Source: Balaenoptera acutorostrata (Eukaryota; Chordata; Mammalia; Artiodactyla; Balaenopteridae). Taken from it: 64,000 bases of DNA. The stretch covers positions 13,769,770 through 13,833,769 of the forward strand of contig NC_080070.1 in assembly GCF_949987535.1 (NCBI RefSeq), read 5' to 3'. The position numbers and the translations under genes are program-made. This document shows, one piece after another, positions 12,047 to 23,719 of this stretch; position 1 is the first letter of the stretch; each line of letters opens with the position of its first letter. The notes below the pieces were generated by a model. It did no database searches. It had not been told where the DNA came from and worked only from the letters and a program-made list of their open reading frames with translations.

Positions 12047-12190
12047 AAGATGGAAGACATTAAGATTCTTTTAAAGAAGTGTAAACATCGACTAGATGCC
12101 ACCGCCCTGAGAGTCAGTACTCCAAATGTACACTGTGGAGACGTTGTCGGAATCAAGAAAGACTCTAAGGAGCCTGGGGTTCGAGGGCAG
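12047..12190 (+). CDS. Candidate internal exon of an unknown gene
   Basis: A pyrimidine-rich tract with a CACTAAT branch-point-like site ends in TTACAG (12041-12046), and a CAG|GTATGC donor follows at 12191. The 144 bp between are a multiple of three and open in phase 0, giving 48 codons starting KMEDIKILLKKCKHRLD. I do not recognise the protein and the segment matches no repeat I know. The acceptor is good and the donor mediocre. An isolated open 144-mer with splice-like flanks can occur by chance, so this is a weak call. Confidence 0.2.
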
Positions 12191-12671
12191 GTATGCAGCC
12201 AGAAAAGCAAGTGCAGTCTGAACTACTGAGATAGACACTGAAGTAAACACCTGAAAGACAAAGAACACCACTCACAGAGTCCCCATTCTCTCCTATCTCT
12301 GGCCCAAGTTGCAGCAGCCCCCAGCTGGCTCCGAGGATGTCTGTCCGGGTGTTTCCTCCTGCCGGGCCCAGCAGCTCCCGTCTCTCCCTGCCCAGTCGTG
12401 TGGTTCCCCCTCCACACCCACCAGTCCTTCTCCAGTCTCTAGCGTCTCCCCTGATCTCAGTCCCTCCCCACTCCCTCTCTCCACTCACTACTCGATGCTT
12501 CCCTTCCCCAGCATGTCCCTCTGCCCCCCACCGCCCCTCCCCAGGCTTTGGGAGCCCCGACTCTAGCCCTGCTGCCTAGCTGGTGGGCAATGTGATGCGA
12601 CAGAAGAAGTAGACCAGATTTCAGAAAATCTGAAGTCAACCCAAAACACATGGGAATTTACTATACAGTAC
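12191..12671. other. Unassigned, CT-rich
   Basis: Includes a C/T-rich stretch at about 12400-12560. Open frames on both strands here reflect that composition. Confidence 0.35.
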
Positions 12672-13028
12672 GTATCAGTCTGCTCAGGCTGTCACAGTGA
12701 AACACCACTGACTGGGTGGATTAAACTACAGTCATTTATTTTCTCATAATATGGAGACTAGAAGTCCAAGATCAAGGTGCCAGGGTTGGTTTCTGATGAG
12801 ACTACTCTTCCAGGGCTTACAGGTGGCTGCCTTCTCACTGTGTCCTCACATGGCCTTTCCTCTGTGATACAAGGAGAAAGAGCAGGCTGGTGTCTCTTCC
12901 TACCCAGTTAGGGCCCCATCCGTATGACCTCATTTAACCTAAGGGGCCCATGTCCAAATACAGTCACATTGGGGGTTAGGGCTTCAAGGTATGGATTTTT
13001 TGATGGGACACAATTCAGTCCTTAGCAC
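12672..13028 (-). mobile_element. MLT1 LTR (ERVL-MaLR)
   Basis: Reverse-complement MLT1 order: 'gtctgctcaggctgtcacag', 'ccactgactgggtggattaa', 'tccaagatcaaggtgccagg', 'tcactgtgtcctcacatgg', 'cacattgggggttagggctt', then 'ggacacaattcagtcctta'. This is a solitary LTR with no internal retroviral sequence. Confidence 0.9.
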
Positions 13029-13034
13029 AGTAAC

Positions 13035-14260
13035 AGTGGCATCTTAATCAATAGGGATAAGATGGTTTATTCAATAAATTGTATTCAGAAAACTGGGTAA
13101 CCTTATGGGGAAAAAAACTGAAGGCATACTTTGCATCTTAGGCCAGGATAAATTTCAAATAGATCGAATACTCGCGTTTGGGAAAAAAGTTAAATCATTA
13201 AAAGTACTAGAAGAAACCATGGGAAAAACTTTTGAAGCCTTAGAGAGAGGAAGCCTTTATGACTATGACGCAAAATAAGAAAATACTGATAAATCTGACT
13301 ACAAAAAAATACAAAATTTCCACATAGCAAAACCCACTGGAAACAAAATCAAAAGACAAACTGAGGGAAACATTTGCAACTCACATCACAGACAAAGGAC
13401 TGATTTCCCTCATACATAAAAAGCACCTACACATTGATAAGAAAAAGACCAACAATCCAATTTTAAAATGAGCAAATGAGCAAAATGAGCAAAAGATACG
13501 AATAGACAGTTCATGAAAATACTATATATCAAACATATGAAAAGATGCTCAAGAACACTCAAAATAAGAGAATTACAAATTAAATCTACACCCTTTTCAT
13601 TCTGGCAGAGGTCCAGAAGTTTGATGACACACCTCATGGTGAGGTATGGGGAAACAGATACTCTTATGGGCTGCTGTTGGAATGTAAATTTTATAAATTT
13701 GTACAACCTCTCTGGAGGGCAATTCATCAATCTCTCTCCAAATTACAAAGATTCAATTTGACCCAGAAATTCCCCTTTCAGTAATTTATCTGACAGATGT
13801 CTCACAGGTGTGAAGTGACATATGTACAAGGTTATTCATTGCCCGTTTGCTTACAAGAGCAACCTAAATTTCCATCAATAGGAGACTAGTTAAATAAATT
13901 ATGGTATATCCACACAATGGAAAGCAATACAACATTTTGAAAAAGACCAGACTGTTTAGAAACTGCTATGGAAAGCCTTACGAGATAAGTGAAAATAAGC
14001 AAGGTGCAGAACAGCGCATAATATATACCACATTTATGTAAGGGGGCGGGGGAGGAGATGATAGGTATAGATGTAGTTATATAGAGGTACATGCTGGCAC
14101 ATGCATAAAACAACTCTAGGAGGAAAACAGTGGTATTTCCTTCTACAGAAAGAATCGGGAGGTTGGGAAAATGAGAAGGAAAGAGACACTCCCCATTTTA
14201 TATTTTTAAAACATTGAACCATGTCAATGTTTCACCTATACAAAAAAGTAAATGATGATG
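13035..14260 (+). mobile_element. L1M, ORF2 3' part and 3' UTR
   Basis: About 1.2 kb of ancient L1 starts immediately after the MLT1. It shows ORF2-derived text ('aagtactagaagaaaccatg', 'gacaaaggactgatttccct', 'ttctggcagaggtccagaag') and the 3' block 'aaattatggtatatccacac'. Many stops and frameshifts are present, so it is inactive. Confidence 0.85.
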
Positions 14261-15138
14261 CTCAAAACAAAACAAGGTCAAGTTAAGATCGTAAAAAAGA
14301 AACTCCAGCTCTGCGCCGGATGGTTTTGAGGCGGTCACTTCCCCCCTCTGAACCACAGACTCTGATCTCTGCCCTCTGGCTTCCATATCACAGCTGCACG
14401 GCACTCAGCATCCTTGGTGGTCCTTGACAGACGCCTTTTTGTTCTCAGCCCTCAGAGCCCTCCTCTCCCCACAGTCTGAGCCACCCCTCTCTTAACCTTA
14501 AAAGCAGCGCTGGCCCTTCGCAGAGAGACTTTAGACTGGCTGACACAGCCAGTGGGTGAGCTGGTGGCCTCCGGGGCCACGCTCAGATCGGGGCAAGGTC
14601 AGAAATGCCGTGTCACCACTCACTCCGCCCTCACCTGTTCACCAGGCCTGCCTGTCCTCCCATGACTAGGACCGGCTGTGATGGCCACTCACATCACCAG
14701 TTCCTCCAGGCTGAAGGCTCCGCCTTCCGCTTGTCAGGATGGACGGCTGCTCTCCTAGCCCTGGAGGAGCCTCAGGAGACTCGGCCACTGGCTGCCGGTC
14801 TCCCGTGCATCAATCCAGCGGCACACAGCCCGACCCTAAGTTCCCGTTGCTCTGCCTGTCTGCCCGCCACGACGCCCCGCTGGCTGGGCTTCCTCCGCTC
14901 CTTGTGTTAGTGGCTGCCCCCCGGGTACCCCTCTTCCCGCTGCTTGGAGAGCGCTGCCGTCACTCCTGTGCCTCCCGTGGCCAACCTGTCCAAGCTTTGT
15001 TCCCGGAAACAGCTCTTCAAGTCTTGCCCTCGGCTATGTTCTAAGTACACTGTAGTGAGGGATTCTCTCGTCATCTGATGTTCATTCTAGGCTACGTTAA
15101 AACTGCTCAGAAAACCTCTTGTGAAGTCCTCGGCAAGC
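14261..15138. other. Unassigned sequence
   Basis: GC-richer from 14400 onward, with no recognised repeat. Two overlapping plus-strand frames (14605-14910, 14739-15044) lack any recognisable motif. Confidence 0.35.
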
Positions 15139-15516
15139 TCAGGCACCATGGCTGTCTGGAAGATGAAACACCATCACGGTGTGGACCTTCAGAGCTACAA
15201 TGGCTCCAACCACTCTCTTCCCAAAGGACACAGTGACCTCCGTGGTTTGAGCTTCAGATTCCTTGTCAATTCCGTCAACACCAGGCCTGGACCTCCTCGG
15301 GCAGCAGGATTCAGGAACACCTTCCAGCTCACTATATTTCCACCCAATAACGTTGACTCTTGGCAGGGTTTCCCAGGTTTGGACAAGCACGTGACCTTGA
15401 TTCTCTCTGGGCTTATCTTCAATCCACAGCACATTCCAGACTTTCAAAGCAGCCTGTAATTTCTGTGTGCCCTCTTGTGTGAGTACTTCAAGGTCACAAT
15501 CAACAGCACAGAACAC
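15139..15516 (-). other. Unrecognised 125-codon open frame
   Basis: A minus-strand frame with mixed, protein-like composition, not low-complexity, that matches no repeat I recognise. It lies just left of an L2 fragment. I cannot assign a family. It may be a fragment of an old processed pseudogene or a chance frame. No splice sites or poly-A tail clearly delimit it. Confidence 0.15.
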
Positions 15517-15554
15517 TCAGCTCTCAAATGACTGTCTTAATGGATGTTGTTTGC

Positions 15555-15650
15555 AGCTTCTCCTAACTAGAATGTAAGCTTATTTCTTTTTTATCTCCTC
15601 ATAACACCTAGGGAACTACAAGGCTCGGCATACAGACGTGTGACGTATGG
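15555..15650 (+). repeat. L2 3' end
   Basis: 'ctagaatgtaagctt' followed by a T-rich block and 'cacctagggaactacaaggc' gives the L2 3' terminal order. Confidence 0.55.
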
Positions 15651-15654
15651 CAAG

Positions 15655-15865
15655 TAAGAGGTACAGGGCTAGAAGTCAGAAGACTTAGTCCTGCCTCTTT
15701 CACATACTCATCACACAAGTCTCACAACTTCTCCCTGACTCAGTTTCCTCCCGTGTAAAATGAAAGCAAGAGCACATACTCCACAGGGCTGTTGTGAAGG
15801 TTTAAGGAGTTCAGGTGTATGAAGGTACAGTTCCGGCCATTACACACAACACAGGAATTAGTGTA
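15655..15865 (+). repeat. MIR SINE
   Basis: Sense MIR: 'cttagtcctgcctctttcac', 'ctgactcagtttcctcccgt', 'aaaatgaaagcaagagcac', then 'gggctgttgtgaaggtttaa'. Confidence 0.8.
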
Positions 15866-15995
15866 TTGAGAGTCATTTTACAGACATCTTATCAAAGACG
15901 TATACCTAGAAGATACGGGCTCTAGACTATGCAAATGGACTTGCGATGCTGCCACGTGCCAATACTCAGGGACTCCTTTAAAGATGCTGCAGAGG

Positions 15996-16310
15996 GGGCT
16001 TCCCTGGTGGCGCAGTGGTTGAGAATCTGCCTGCCAATGCAGGGGACACGGGTTCGAGCCCTGGTCTGGGAAGATCCCACATGCCGCGGAGCAACTAGGC
16101 CCGTGAGCCACAATTACTGAGCCTGCGCATCTGGAGTCTGTGCTCCGCAACAAGAGAGGCCGCGATAATGAGAGGCCCGCGCACCGCGATGAAGATTGGC
16201 CCCCACTTGCCGCAACTAGAGAAAGCCCTCGCACAGAAACGAAGACCCAACACAGCCATAAATTAAATAAATAAATAAATAAATAAAAACCTTTAAAAAA
16301 AAAAAAAAAA
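15996..16310 (+). mobile_element. CHR SINE (cetacean tRNA-derived SINE)
   Basis: Begins GGGCTTCCCTGGTGGCGCAG with a tRNA-like A box, then a GGTTCGAGCCC B box, the CACCGCGATGAAGA body and a tail of AAAT repeats plus poly-A. It is flanked by a perfect 15-bp target-site duplication, AAGATGCTGCAGAGG, at 15981-15995 and 16311-16325. The intact duplication and full length indicate a relatively recent L1-mobilised insertion. Confidence 0.97.
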
Positions 16311-16325
16311 AAGATGCTGCAGAGG

Positions 16326-17125
16326 CAAGAGCCCTGAGAGGAGGGCAGCCCATGTTGTCAGTGGCCTCGGTGAGGGAATCAAGAGAACCACCTTCCTGGA
16401 AACCAGAGAAATCCCGCCCCAGATGCCTGTCCCACCCAAACTCCCTTCTAACAGAGTGTGCTTCACCACTCTTTCCTGCTGCTTAAACAGCCATATGACC
16501 ATGTGACCCTCAACCCGAGACTGGGCCGGGGATGGCCACCAGCCACCCATGGCAAGGGCCCAGCACAAGATCCGCAGCTAAGCCAATCACATCCTCCCTC
16601 AAATGAAATGATCGCAGAAACACTGAAGGAATGCAGAGGAAGTTGAAGGGCTGACCATCAAGTTAAGCTGGTACCAAGAAAAACAAACAGAATAAACAAA
16701 ATCAACAAAATAAAACGCAGGTTAAAGTTATAAAGGAGGCAGGGAAGTAGGAACCTGGGTAGAGAGAGATGAGGAAGAAGCAGAGGCCACGAGAGAAAGG
16801 GGGTAGGATCTGGGGCTGTCCCCGTTCTTCACCTTCCCAGCTGCAGTCCGTCCTCCCAATTACCCCCCTCCACTTCAGTACCCTGTGGTCCTTGAAGTCA
16901 AGCCAGTCAGACTAGAAAACTCCTGGTTCACTGAAAAGGCATCCAGTTTCCAAGATGTAGCTCCCCTCCCTGGACCATGGTTGTTGGCAAAACCCTCTCG
17001 GTTCTTGCCAACTACCCAGACCCTCTAGGATCAGCTCTGGTTTCCTATCCATGACCTTGACTCACATCATGAACTGAATGAACTGTCACCCTGACTTACT
17101 GATCATAGGTCACCCCCCCAACCCT
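16326..17125. other. Unassigned sequence
   Basis: No repeat or gene is recognised. A-rich around 16680-16730. Confidence 0.35.
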
Positions 17126-17164
17126 GTTTTTCTTTTTTCTTTTTTTTTTTTCTTTTTTTTTAAT
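17126..17164. repeat. T-rich low-complexity tract
   Basis: T runs broken by single C residues over about 39 bp. It is not attached to a recognisable element. Confidence 0.8.
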
Positions 17165-18775
17165 AGTTTCAAGTCACAGTGGGACAGAAAGAAGACCAAG
17201 TTATTAAGGATCTAAAAGGTTAAAAATCGAACTTTCAAAAGGAAAGAATTCTCAGGAGAAGCTGATCAAGGACCAAAGTTCACATTTAATGTCATAATTA
17301 AGACCCTCTTTGGATGCGGCTCATGAATGAGGCGTTAAACATCAGCTCCCCAGAAAAGCACTGAAAGTACCATGGTAACAGCCTAAGCCATGACTGCATG
17401 GGGCAATAGACATGTCTGGGCACGTCCGGAGGGTCAGTAGGGCAGATGCCCTGCAGAACAGGAGAGGTACCGATTGGAATTCAGTGTATCTGCAGTCTAG
17501 TCCCAGAATTACCTGTCTCTTCCCCTCTCTGAGCTTTCCAGAAGTTTATTTGCACCAGGGACCAAGGAGACCACCGGGAAAATATTCATCCTGAGGGAAG
17601 GGTCACTGTGCACAAGCCTGGTCCAAGGACAACAGTTCAGCGTGTGGGGAGGGCGATTCCAAATGCAGCAGGATGTGTTGCTCTGGAGTGCCCAGGCTAC
17701 TGGCTCCTGGCTCCCGGCTCCCAGGATTTGTGCCAGAGCCTTAGGAAAGACAGCTTTAACAAAATAAATGGAAGAGCCAAATGCCAAAAGCTCCTGTAAG
17801 AAAGACACTGCCACACACACAAGGCAGCGCGTGTTGGTGACCCACGAAACAGGGGGAGCGGTTCTTCCCTCTCCAGTGAAATGACAACCAAGAGCCATGC
17901 TCCTGGGGAGTCAGGGTGCACAGCAAGCTGGACCAGCCCAAGTCTGGAACAGACTAGGAGGGCAGAGGCTCCCACTCATCACACGTGAGCAGCAGCAGGA
18001 GAGCCTAGCGGTGGGAGCAGAAGAGGCTGTAGGGCAGGTGTCGCTGGCGGAGAGAACAGGTCTTGACATATTCTGAATGAATCGAGAGCCCTCCAGGTAG
18101 CCAAGAGCCAAGAACGTTTGGAAATATACATCAGACACCTCTAGGACTTCCTGAACCCACTGGGAGGAATTTGAGAGTCCCTAAAGAACAATAGTGGGGG
18201 AAGAAGGACCGTGAAAATCAGGATAAGCTAATCCATGCCTAAAACCTAAACCAAAACAATAAAGCAACTGCAGGTCTAGCACCCACTCCAATCAGGTACA
18301 AGTCAGTCAACAAACGCTCCCCAAGCAACTGTGTAAGATGATGGAGGAGATATGCCCTCCAGAATCTCACTCTATTACCTGTGTCCCAACAAGTTGCCGT
18401 TCTCATTAGTCTGTGCTGTTCAGACCCTGTGAGAGACTGGAACCCCCCAGAAGAAATCCATGAAGAATGTCTCTCCTTTGCTAAAAACCCTCCTGAAGGA
18501 AAGAGTTCCCAAGAAGCATCAGTGCTAGGAGCCCAGCTGGGAGACCCACCCAGCAGGAGGCTGACCCCAGAGGGTGCTGCTTCCATCATGTCTGAAAGGT
18601 GATGTTCCTTTGCTGAGGCCCAAACCTGGCTGCTCTATGTCCCAAGGAGGCCAGCAAGCTGGGGCAAACTCGACCACAGGCCACAGGCCAGCAGCTGCCC
18701 TCTGCTCAGGACCTGCACCTTCCAGGAAGTGCTCTTGTTTATCAGGCAGTCATAACCTCATAAAGGTTCACAATT
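17165..18775. other. Unassigned sequence
   Basis: About 1.6 kb with no recognised repeat. A 129-codon minus frame (17509-17898) and a 116-codon minus frame (18239-18589) carry no recognisable motif. Confidence 0.35.
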
Positions 18776-19262
18776 ATCCATCATTCCTGTCATTAGGTAC
18801 CAAGGCACTGCACTAGGTGCTGGGGTAAGAAAATTAATAAAATACAGTCTCAGTCTCAGCAGTTTAAAATCTAATTTGGGGGCTTCCCTGGTGGCGCAGT
18901 GGTTGAGAATCTGCCTGCTAATGCAGGGGACACGGGTTCGAGCCCTGGTCTGGGAAGATCCCACATGCCGCGGAGCAGCTCGGCCCGTGAGCCACAACTA
19001 CTGAGCCTGCGCGTCTGGAGCCTGGGCCCCGCAACGGGAGGGGCCGCGATAGTGAGAGGCCCGCGCACCGCGATGAAGAGCGGTCCCTGCACCGCGATGA
19101 AGAGTGGCCCCCACTTGCCGTAACTAGAGAAAGCCCTCGCACGAACTGAAGACCCAACACAGCCAAAAATAAAGAAATAAATAAATAAAGTAGCTATAAA
19201 AGACCTTTAAAAAAATAAAAATAAAAAAAAATAAAATCTAATTTGGGAAGGGGAGCAGAAAG
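18776..19262 (-). repeat. L2 3' end, split by a CHR SINE
   Basis: Reverse-complement L2 ('ggcactgcactaggtgctgg', 'ttaataaaatacagtctc', 'agtttaaaatctaatttggg') is interrupted at 18880 by the SINE and resumes for a few bases after the duplicated target at 19247. The SINE therefore postdates the L2. Confidence 0.7.
18881..19232 (+). mobile_element. CHR SINE with internal duplication
   Basis: Same structure as the copy at 15996, flanked by a perfect 15-bp duplication AAAATCTAATTTGGG (18866-18880 and 19233-19247). It carries an extra 24-bp unit: GCACCGCGATGAAGAG occurs at 19065-19080 and again at 19089-19104. The tail is AAAT-rich with a small unique insert before the final A-rich block. Confidence 0.97.
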
Positions 19263-21149
19263 GAGGAAGAAGAGGAAGCAAGCTAGAAATCAAGTCCAGG
19301 GAAATACTACATTGGTAAACAGAAAGAACTGTTTGGTGATTAACGTATCAACGGTCAAGGTATAAATAGGTACTTCTAAATTGTTTGAAATCAGAAAGTT
19401 ACACTTACACTTCTAATATGCTCAACCAACTATTTTTTTCCTAGGTAACACAAAGAAAAATTCCAATCCCAGACCTGTTTGAAGAATGCAAAGTTCTAAC
19501 TTAATGGAGCACTAATTTTTACCACTGACAACGTTAATTCCATGTGCATTTTCAACAATTAAGGGCAAAACAAAGGACCTGGAATTTGAGAGTGAACATG
19601 TGGATGACAGGGTGAGAGCTGTGAAAGCTGCCAAAGATTAAGAGCTGTTTCCTCCCACCCTTGGTTCACTTAACCCCAAGCCGTTGAAAGGTTTCAGGTC
19701 TGGGAAGAGATCAGCAAGGACACAGCCCTCATGCTGAGGCTCTCTGACTTATAATTTGTTATGACTTAGAGTCAATGTTGTTTTTATAATGAGGAATTTT
19801 AGCCAGTTAGGGTACTTCACAGCTCATTCAAACACATGCAACTCACCAGTAAAAGACCTCTGAATAGGTGACAAGATTCAGGACTTTGATATCCTTTGGG
19901 ACTATTGTTTCACTAAGTTACTTCCATATCTTGATGAACACAATTGCAACACGCGGACCAGTCAATGTCAATGCCATATCATTTCTTCTATATGTTTCCC
20001 CCATTAACTCTTTCCAGCCAGATGACCCGCTTCTTTTCTCCTCCCTGGGTGAGTCCCAATGGACCATGCCCTAGAACTGCACCTAAACCCAGTAGGAAGA
20101 GGCTAAAAAGCTTCCTGGCTGCGAATGTGTTCTTAGTGGTGACGGTCTTCTCAATCATGGCATCCTGAGGCCACGGCCCAGCAGGCATGCATGGGCCTCC
20201 CCCGGTGCCCAGGACACCTGCCTGGTTCCAGGCTCCTGACATTCCAAGCCCCAAAGCTCCTACTTCCTAACTTTCTCTGTATCATAATTCTTGCAGGTCC
20301 AGCTTCAAGGTATGAGGACCTCAGATGTAATCCAATAGGGAAGAGTGTGCAGCTGGGAATAAGCAGGCCTAGGAAACGACTACCCACCTCAAGGTCCAGC
20401 CCTGAATGAGAATTATCAACAGTCCAAACATCAACACCTCTAGTTAACAGACAAGGGGTCCACGATGGCGGGTGGACTCTGGCAGTAGGACACTTTGGGT
20501 CGAGATGAGCCTCCCAGTTGGGCAGCTGGTAGCACCATGATTCTAGGGAAGGGGATGACAGAACCTGGAAAGGCTTAAAACCCAGGAAGGAAGACACGCC
20601 AAGAGTTTTAGGAAATGAGGGATGCAGTTTAGTACAATGACATTCAAGGAGCAGACTCCAGGACCAGCGATAGAGAAGGGTACATGCAGCTGTAGCTCCT
20701 GGTCCCAGCTCCTGGCTGTGAACCTGAACTCACTCTCACCACAGACTTGAAGTGGCCAAGGCACATTCACATGCAAAGAAAAGCAATGTTCATGGGTAGC
20801 ACCCTTCCAGAACTACAGCTCAGGATATAATCACCCAACCCACTTGTCTCAAAACTTCCTTCCTCCTCCGGGTAGCCAGTCTACACTGGGCCCCCTCCTT
20901 AGTCAGCCAGCCTACATCAACCCTTCCCCAGTCAGCCTCTCTACCTTGGTCACCCCTGTATTGTACATTTCCATTGTATGTATCTCGTCACGAGATTCAA
21001 ACATGTATCAAGAATTTACCGTGTGGCCTCAGGAGGCTTACAATCTAACTATACATTTAAAGATGTATTATGAGCACGTTGTTGTGATGACACAAACTTA
21101 GATTTTTTTCTGGTCTCTGGCTATTTTATATACCTAATTTTGTCTCTAA
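19263..21149. other. Unassigned sequence
   Basis: About 1.9 kb free of repeats I can recognise, AT-rich around 19300-19980. Such repeat-poor stretches may include conserved non-coding DNA, but conservation cannot be judged here. Open frames of up to 148 codons (minus, 20151-20597) have no recognised motif. Confidence 0.35.
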
Positions 21150-21278
21150 AACTAAAATATAAATTCCCCAGAGAAAGGATCACATCTTCTATGGCTTTTA
21201 AATCCCCATCATCTTACCCTATACAGTTCACTATCATACTTGGCACATGAGGGACGGATGGATGACTGAAAGGATGCT
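21150..21278 (+). repeat. L2 3' fragment
   Basis: 'taaattccccagagaaagga' through 'tatcatacttggcacatgag' to 'gatgactgaaagg' follows the L2 3' end order with high divergence. Confidence 0.5.
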
Positions 21279-21344
21279 GGTGGAATTTTTCTCATGTGGG
21301 GGCTTTTGGAATAGGATTTAGAAGCAACAGAGGGCAAGGAACAA

Positions 21345-21495
21345 TAAAACCTAGAATTTTACAGTTAGAAGTGATCTTGGAGGTAACTGGTCACATTTCT
21401 AATTTCACAGATAAGGAAACTAAAGACCAGAGGAATCAAATGACAAGTCAAACAACTAGAAACTAGTAATTATGCAATTTAGGAACTAATGGAAA
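21345..21495 (-). repeat. MIR-like ancient SINE
   Basis: 'gaattttacagttagaagtg', 'cttggaggtaactggtcac', 'atttcacagataaggaaact' is the reverse orientation of an old MIR-related repeat ('agctggaagggaccttagag' type). Similar copies occur at 31955, 38775 and 62985. Confidence 0.55.
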
Positions 21496-22537
21496 TGTCA
21501 CTGTCCTCTGCCAGGTGATACTGAAAAGTAAAAGGACAGAATGGAACCCATCACTTGAATCCGATATACCAAGGTGAAATAACTCCTAAAGGTATGACCA
21601 ACACTAATACAAGCTCCATTTGACACACTAAGTCTACTAGAAGGGTATGAATTTTGTTCCCATGAAAGTGACTAAGGAAAGGAGAAAGGGTGACCACCAG
21701 GTGCAGGGTAGAGAGTAAAGGATAGGGCTGGAATGAGTGTCATGCTTTTGGACATATTTGTATTTTATTTAAGTTCTTAATGTGTTAAACCACATCCACC
21801 AATTCTCTCCCTCTACCATTTTGACGTATTGATAAGCACAAAGGAAAAAAAAATGCCATCTATATACAGTTTCAAAGGCTTTACTCCATGGAGAGTTAAG
21901 GACCACCAGCCATTTACATCTTATTAGTTTAATCAGACTGCTTTCCCCTTAAAAATGGGCAGAGATGGGAGGACCACTGGAGGTGGCGTGGGAGCCCAGG
22001 GCACTGAAGATGTGCAGGCCTGGGTGGGATATACAGTGGGGGCTTTGGACAACACGAGCGAGACCAAGAGAAACAGAGGGGGCTGGTGGCAGGTGGTTAC
22101 AGAAGGGAGAGACAAATGCATTAAAGACTGAATGGGACAAAAATCAAACTTCATCTCCTTCACGACAAAGCCAAGGGTCAACCTGGCCCTGGGCTCTCAT
22201 GTGGTCCTGAGGACAGAGGACACTTGTCCAGGCTGGTCTGCCCTGACGCCCTTTCACCTCGCCCTTAATACTGCCCTGTCCCTAACCACTTAAGTCCCAC
22301 TCCGGGCAGCCCTTTCACTTTTAAAGGTCACTTTAAATTCTAAATATTGTCAAATAGAACCTGAACCACAACTATTTCTCTAGACCTAATCTTTTGCTGT
22401 CAGCAAATTCAGAGGGGGAGGGAAAAAAAATCAATAAAGGGATTACTTGCGAGTGACACTGCATATTATAGCAGTGGTACATTGTGTCCATGATGAAGGG
22501 CTGCCGGCTAATATTATGCAACCATTTCAAACAATGA
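21496..22537. other. Unassigned sequence
   Basis: No gene or repeat is recognised. An opposed pair of short frames at 21933-22210 lies in a GC-richer patch. Confidence 0.35.
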
Positions 22538-22555
22538 CTTTTTTTTTTTTTTTTT
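22538..22555. repeat. Poly-T run
   Basis: About 17 T. No polyadenylation signal is seen next to it on the minus strand. Confidence 0.8.
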
Positions 22556-23399
22556 AAATCAGAAAGCCTCTCCTCACCGTCTCGCAAAAGAAAAAAAATT
22601 AATCAAAATGCCATTTTTCAGACTTTTTTCTTTTTGGCAAATTCTGCCACTACTTTGCCTACATTAATATTAACCCTTCAGAGCAAGTATTTATACTGAT
22701 CTTGATACAGCCCTTTATCTAAGAAACTAAAGTCTTAAATTATTGGAAGCCAGGCTGAAGGACAGCATTTTCTTCAAAATCTCAGAGAAGCTAAGCAAAT
22801 TCTAGCAAATAAATCTAGATCTTCAGCTTTGCGGGCTGGAGTCTTATTCTCTAGACCAGTGGTTTTAAGTCGGACCTCAAACGCTCGCCCATAAAATCAG
22901 GGGATCTCCTGCAGCACAGTGATACCTCAATTTATCCCCAGGTCACTTATGCAGCAACCTCGACTAAGCAAAAGCCAGCTGAGAACCCCAAAGTAAGTGA
23001 AAAGAGGTGTCAGGGCAAGCCCAGACACCCACGCATGGGAAGTGCACGTTCTTTATTCACAGAAACGTCCCTCAGGCCTTCATTCAGAGCCTGCTGTGGC
23101 TTCCTTTAGACAAAATCTTAACAGGCTTACTTACGTGATTTTGGAGAAATTCAGAAAACTGTAACACAAACAGAAACACTGCTAAGAAAGCAGGCAAAGT
23201 GACAAGAGGCTGTCAGCTGACATCAAAGTAAGACATAGGACAACAAAATGAAGACGTAAAATCTCAAAAGCCAGGGCAACCTGAGACTGTTTAGTGCAGG
23301 GCCAAGCGGCCCAGTAACCCTTGGGGACACAACTGCATTACAACAAAGTAACTATAACTTAACCATATGATGATGACAATGTATCACCAACGATATCTT
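22556..23399. other. Unassigned sequence
   Basis: AT-rich near 22600-22760, with no repeat recognised. Confidence 0.35.
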
Positions 23400-23414
23400 T
23401 AATAATAGCCTTTG

Positions 23415-23704
23415 GGGGCTTCCCTGGTGGCGCAGTGGTTGAGAATCTGCTTGCCAATGCAGGGGACACGGGTTCGATCCCTGGTCTGGGAAGATCCCCC
23501 ATGCCACGGAGCAACTAGGCCCGTGAGCCACAACTACTGAGCCTGCGCGTCTGGAGCCTGTGCTCCGCAACAAGAGAGGCCGCAATAGTGAGAGGCCCGC
23601 GCACCGCGATGAAGAGTGGCCCCTGCTTGCCGCAACTAGAGAAAGCCCTCGCACAGGCACGAAGACCCAACACAGCCAAAAATAAATAAATAAATAACTA
23701 TTAA
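23415..23704 (+). mobile_element. CHR SINE
   Basis: Full-length CHR SINE with GGTTCGATCCC as B box and an AAATAAATAAAT tail. A perfect 15-bp duplication, TAATAATAGCCTTTG, flanks it at 23400-23414 and 23705-23719. It belongs to the same CACCGCGATGAAGAGTGG subfamily as the two copies upstream. Confidence 0.97.
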
Positions 23705-23719
23705 TAATAATAGCCTTTG

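Noticed and set aside
15996..16080. tRNA-like A and B boxes at the start of the CHR SINEs
   Set aside because: They belong to the SINE heads, which are tRNA-derived but not functional tRNA genes.
20151..20597. 148-codon minus-strand open frame
   Set aside because: No recognisable domain or splice context. Similar lengths occur by chance in GC-richer non-coding DNA.
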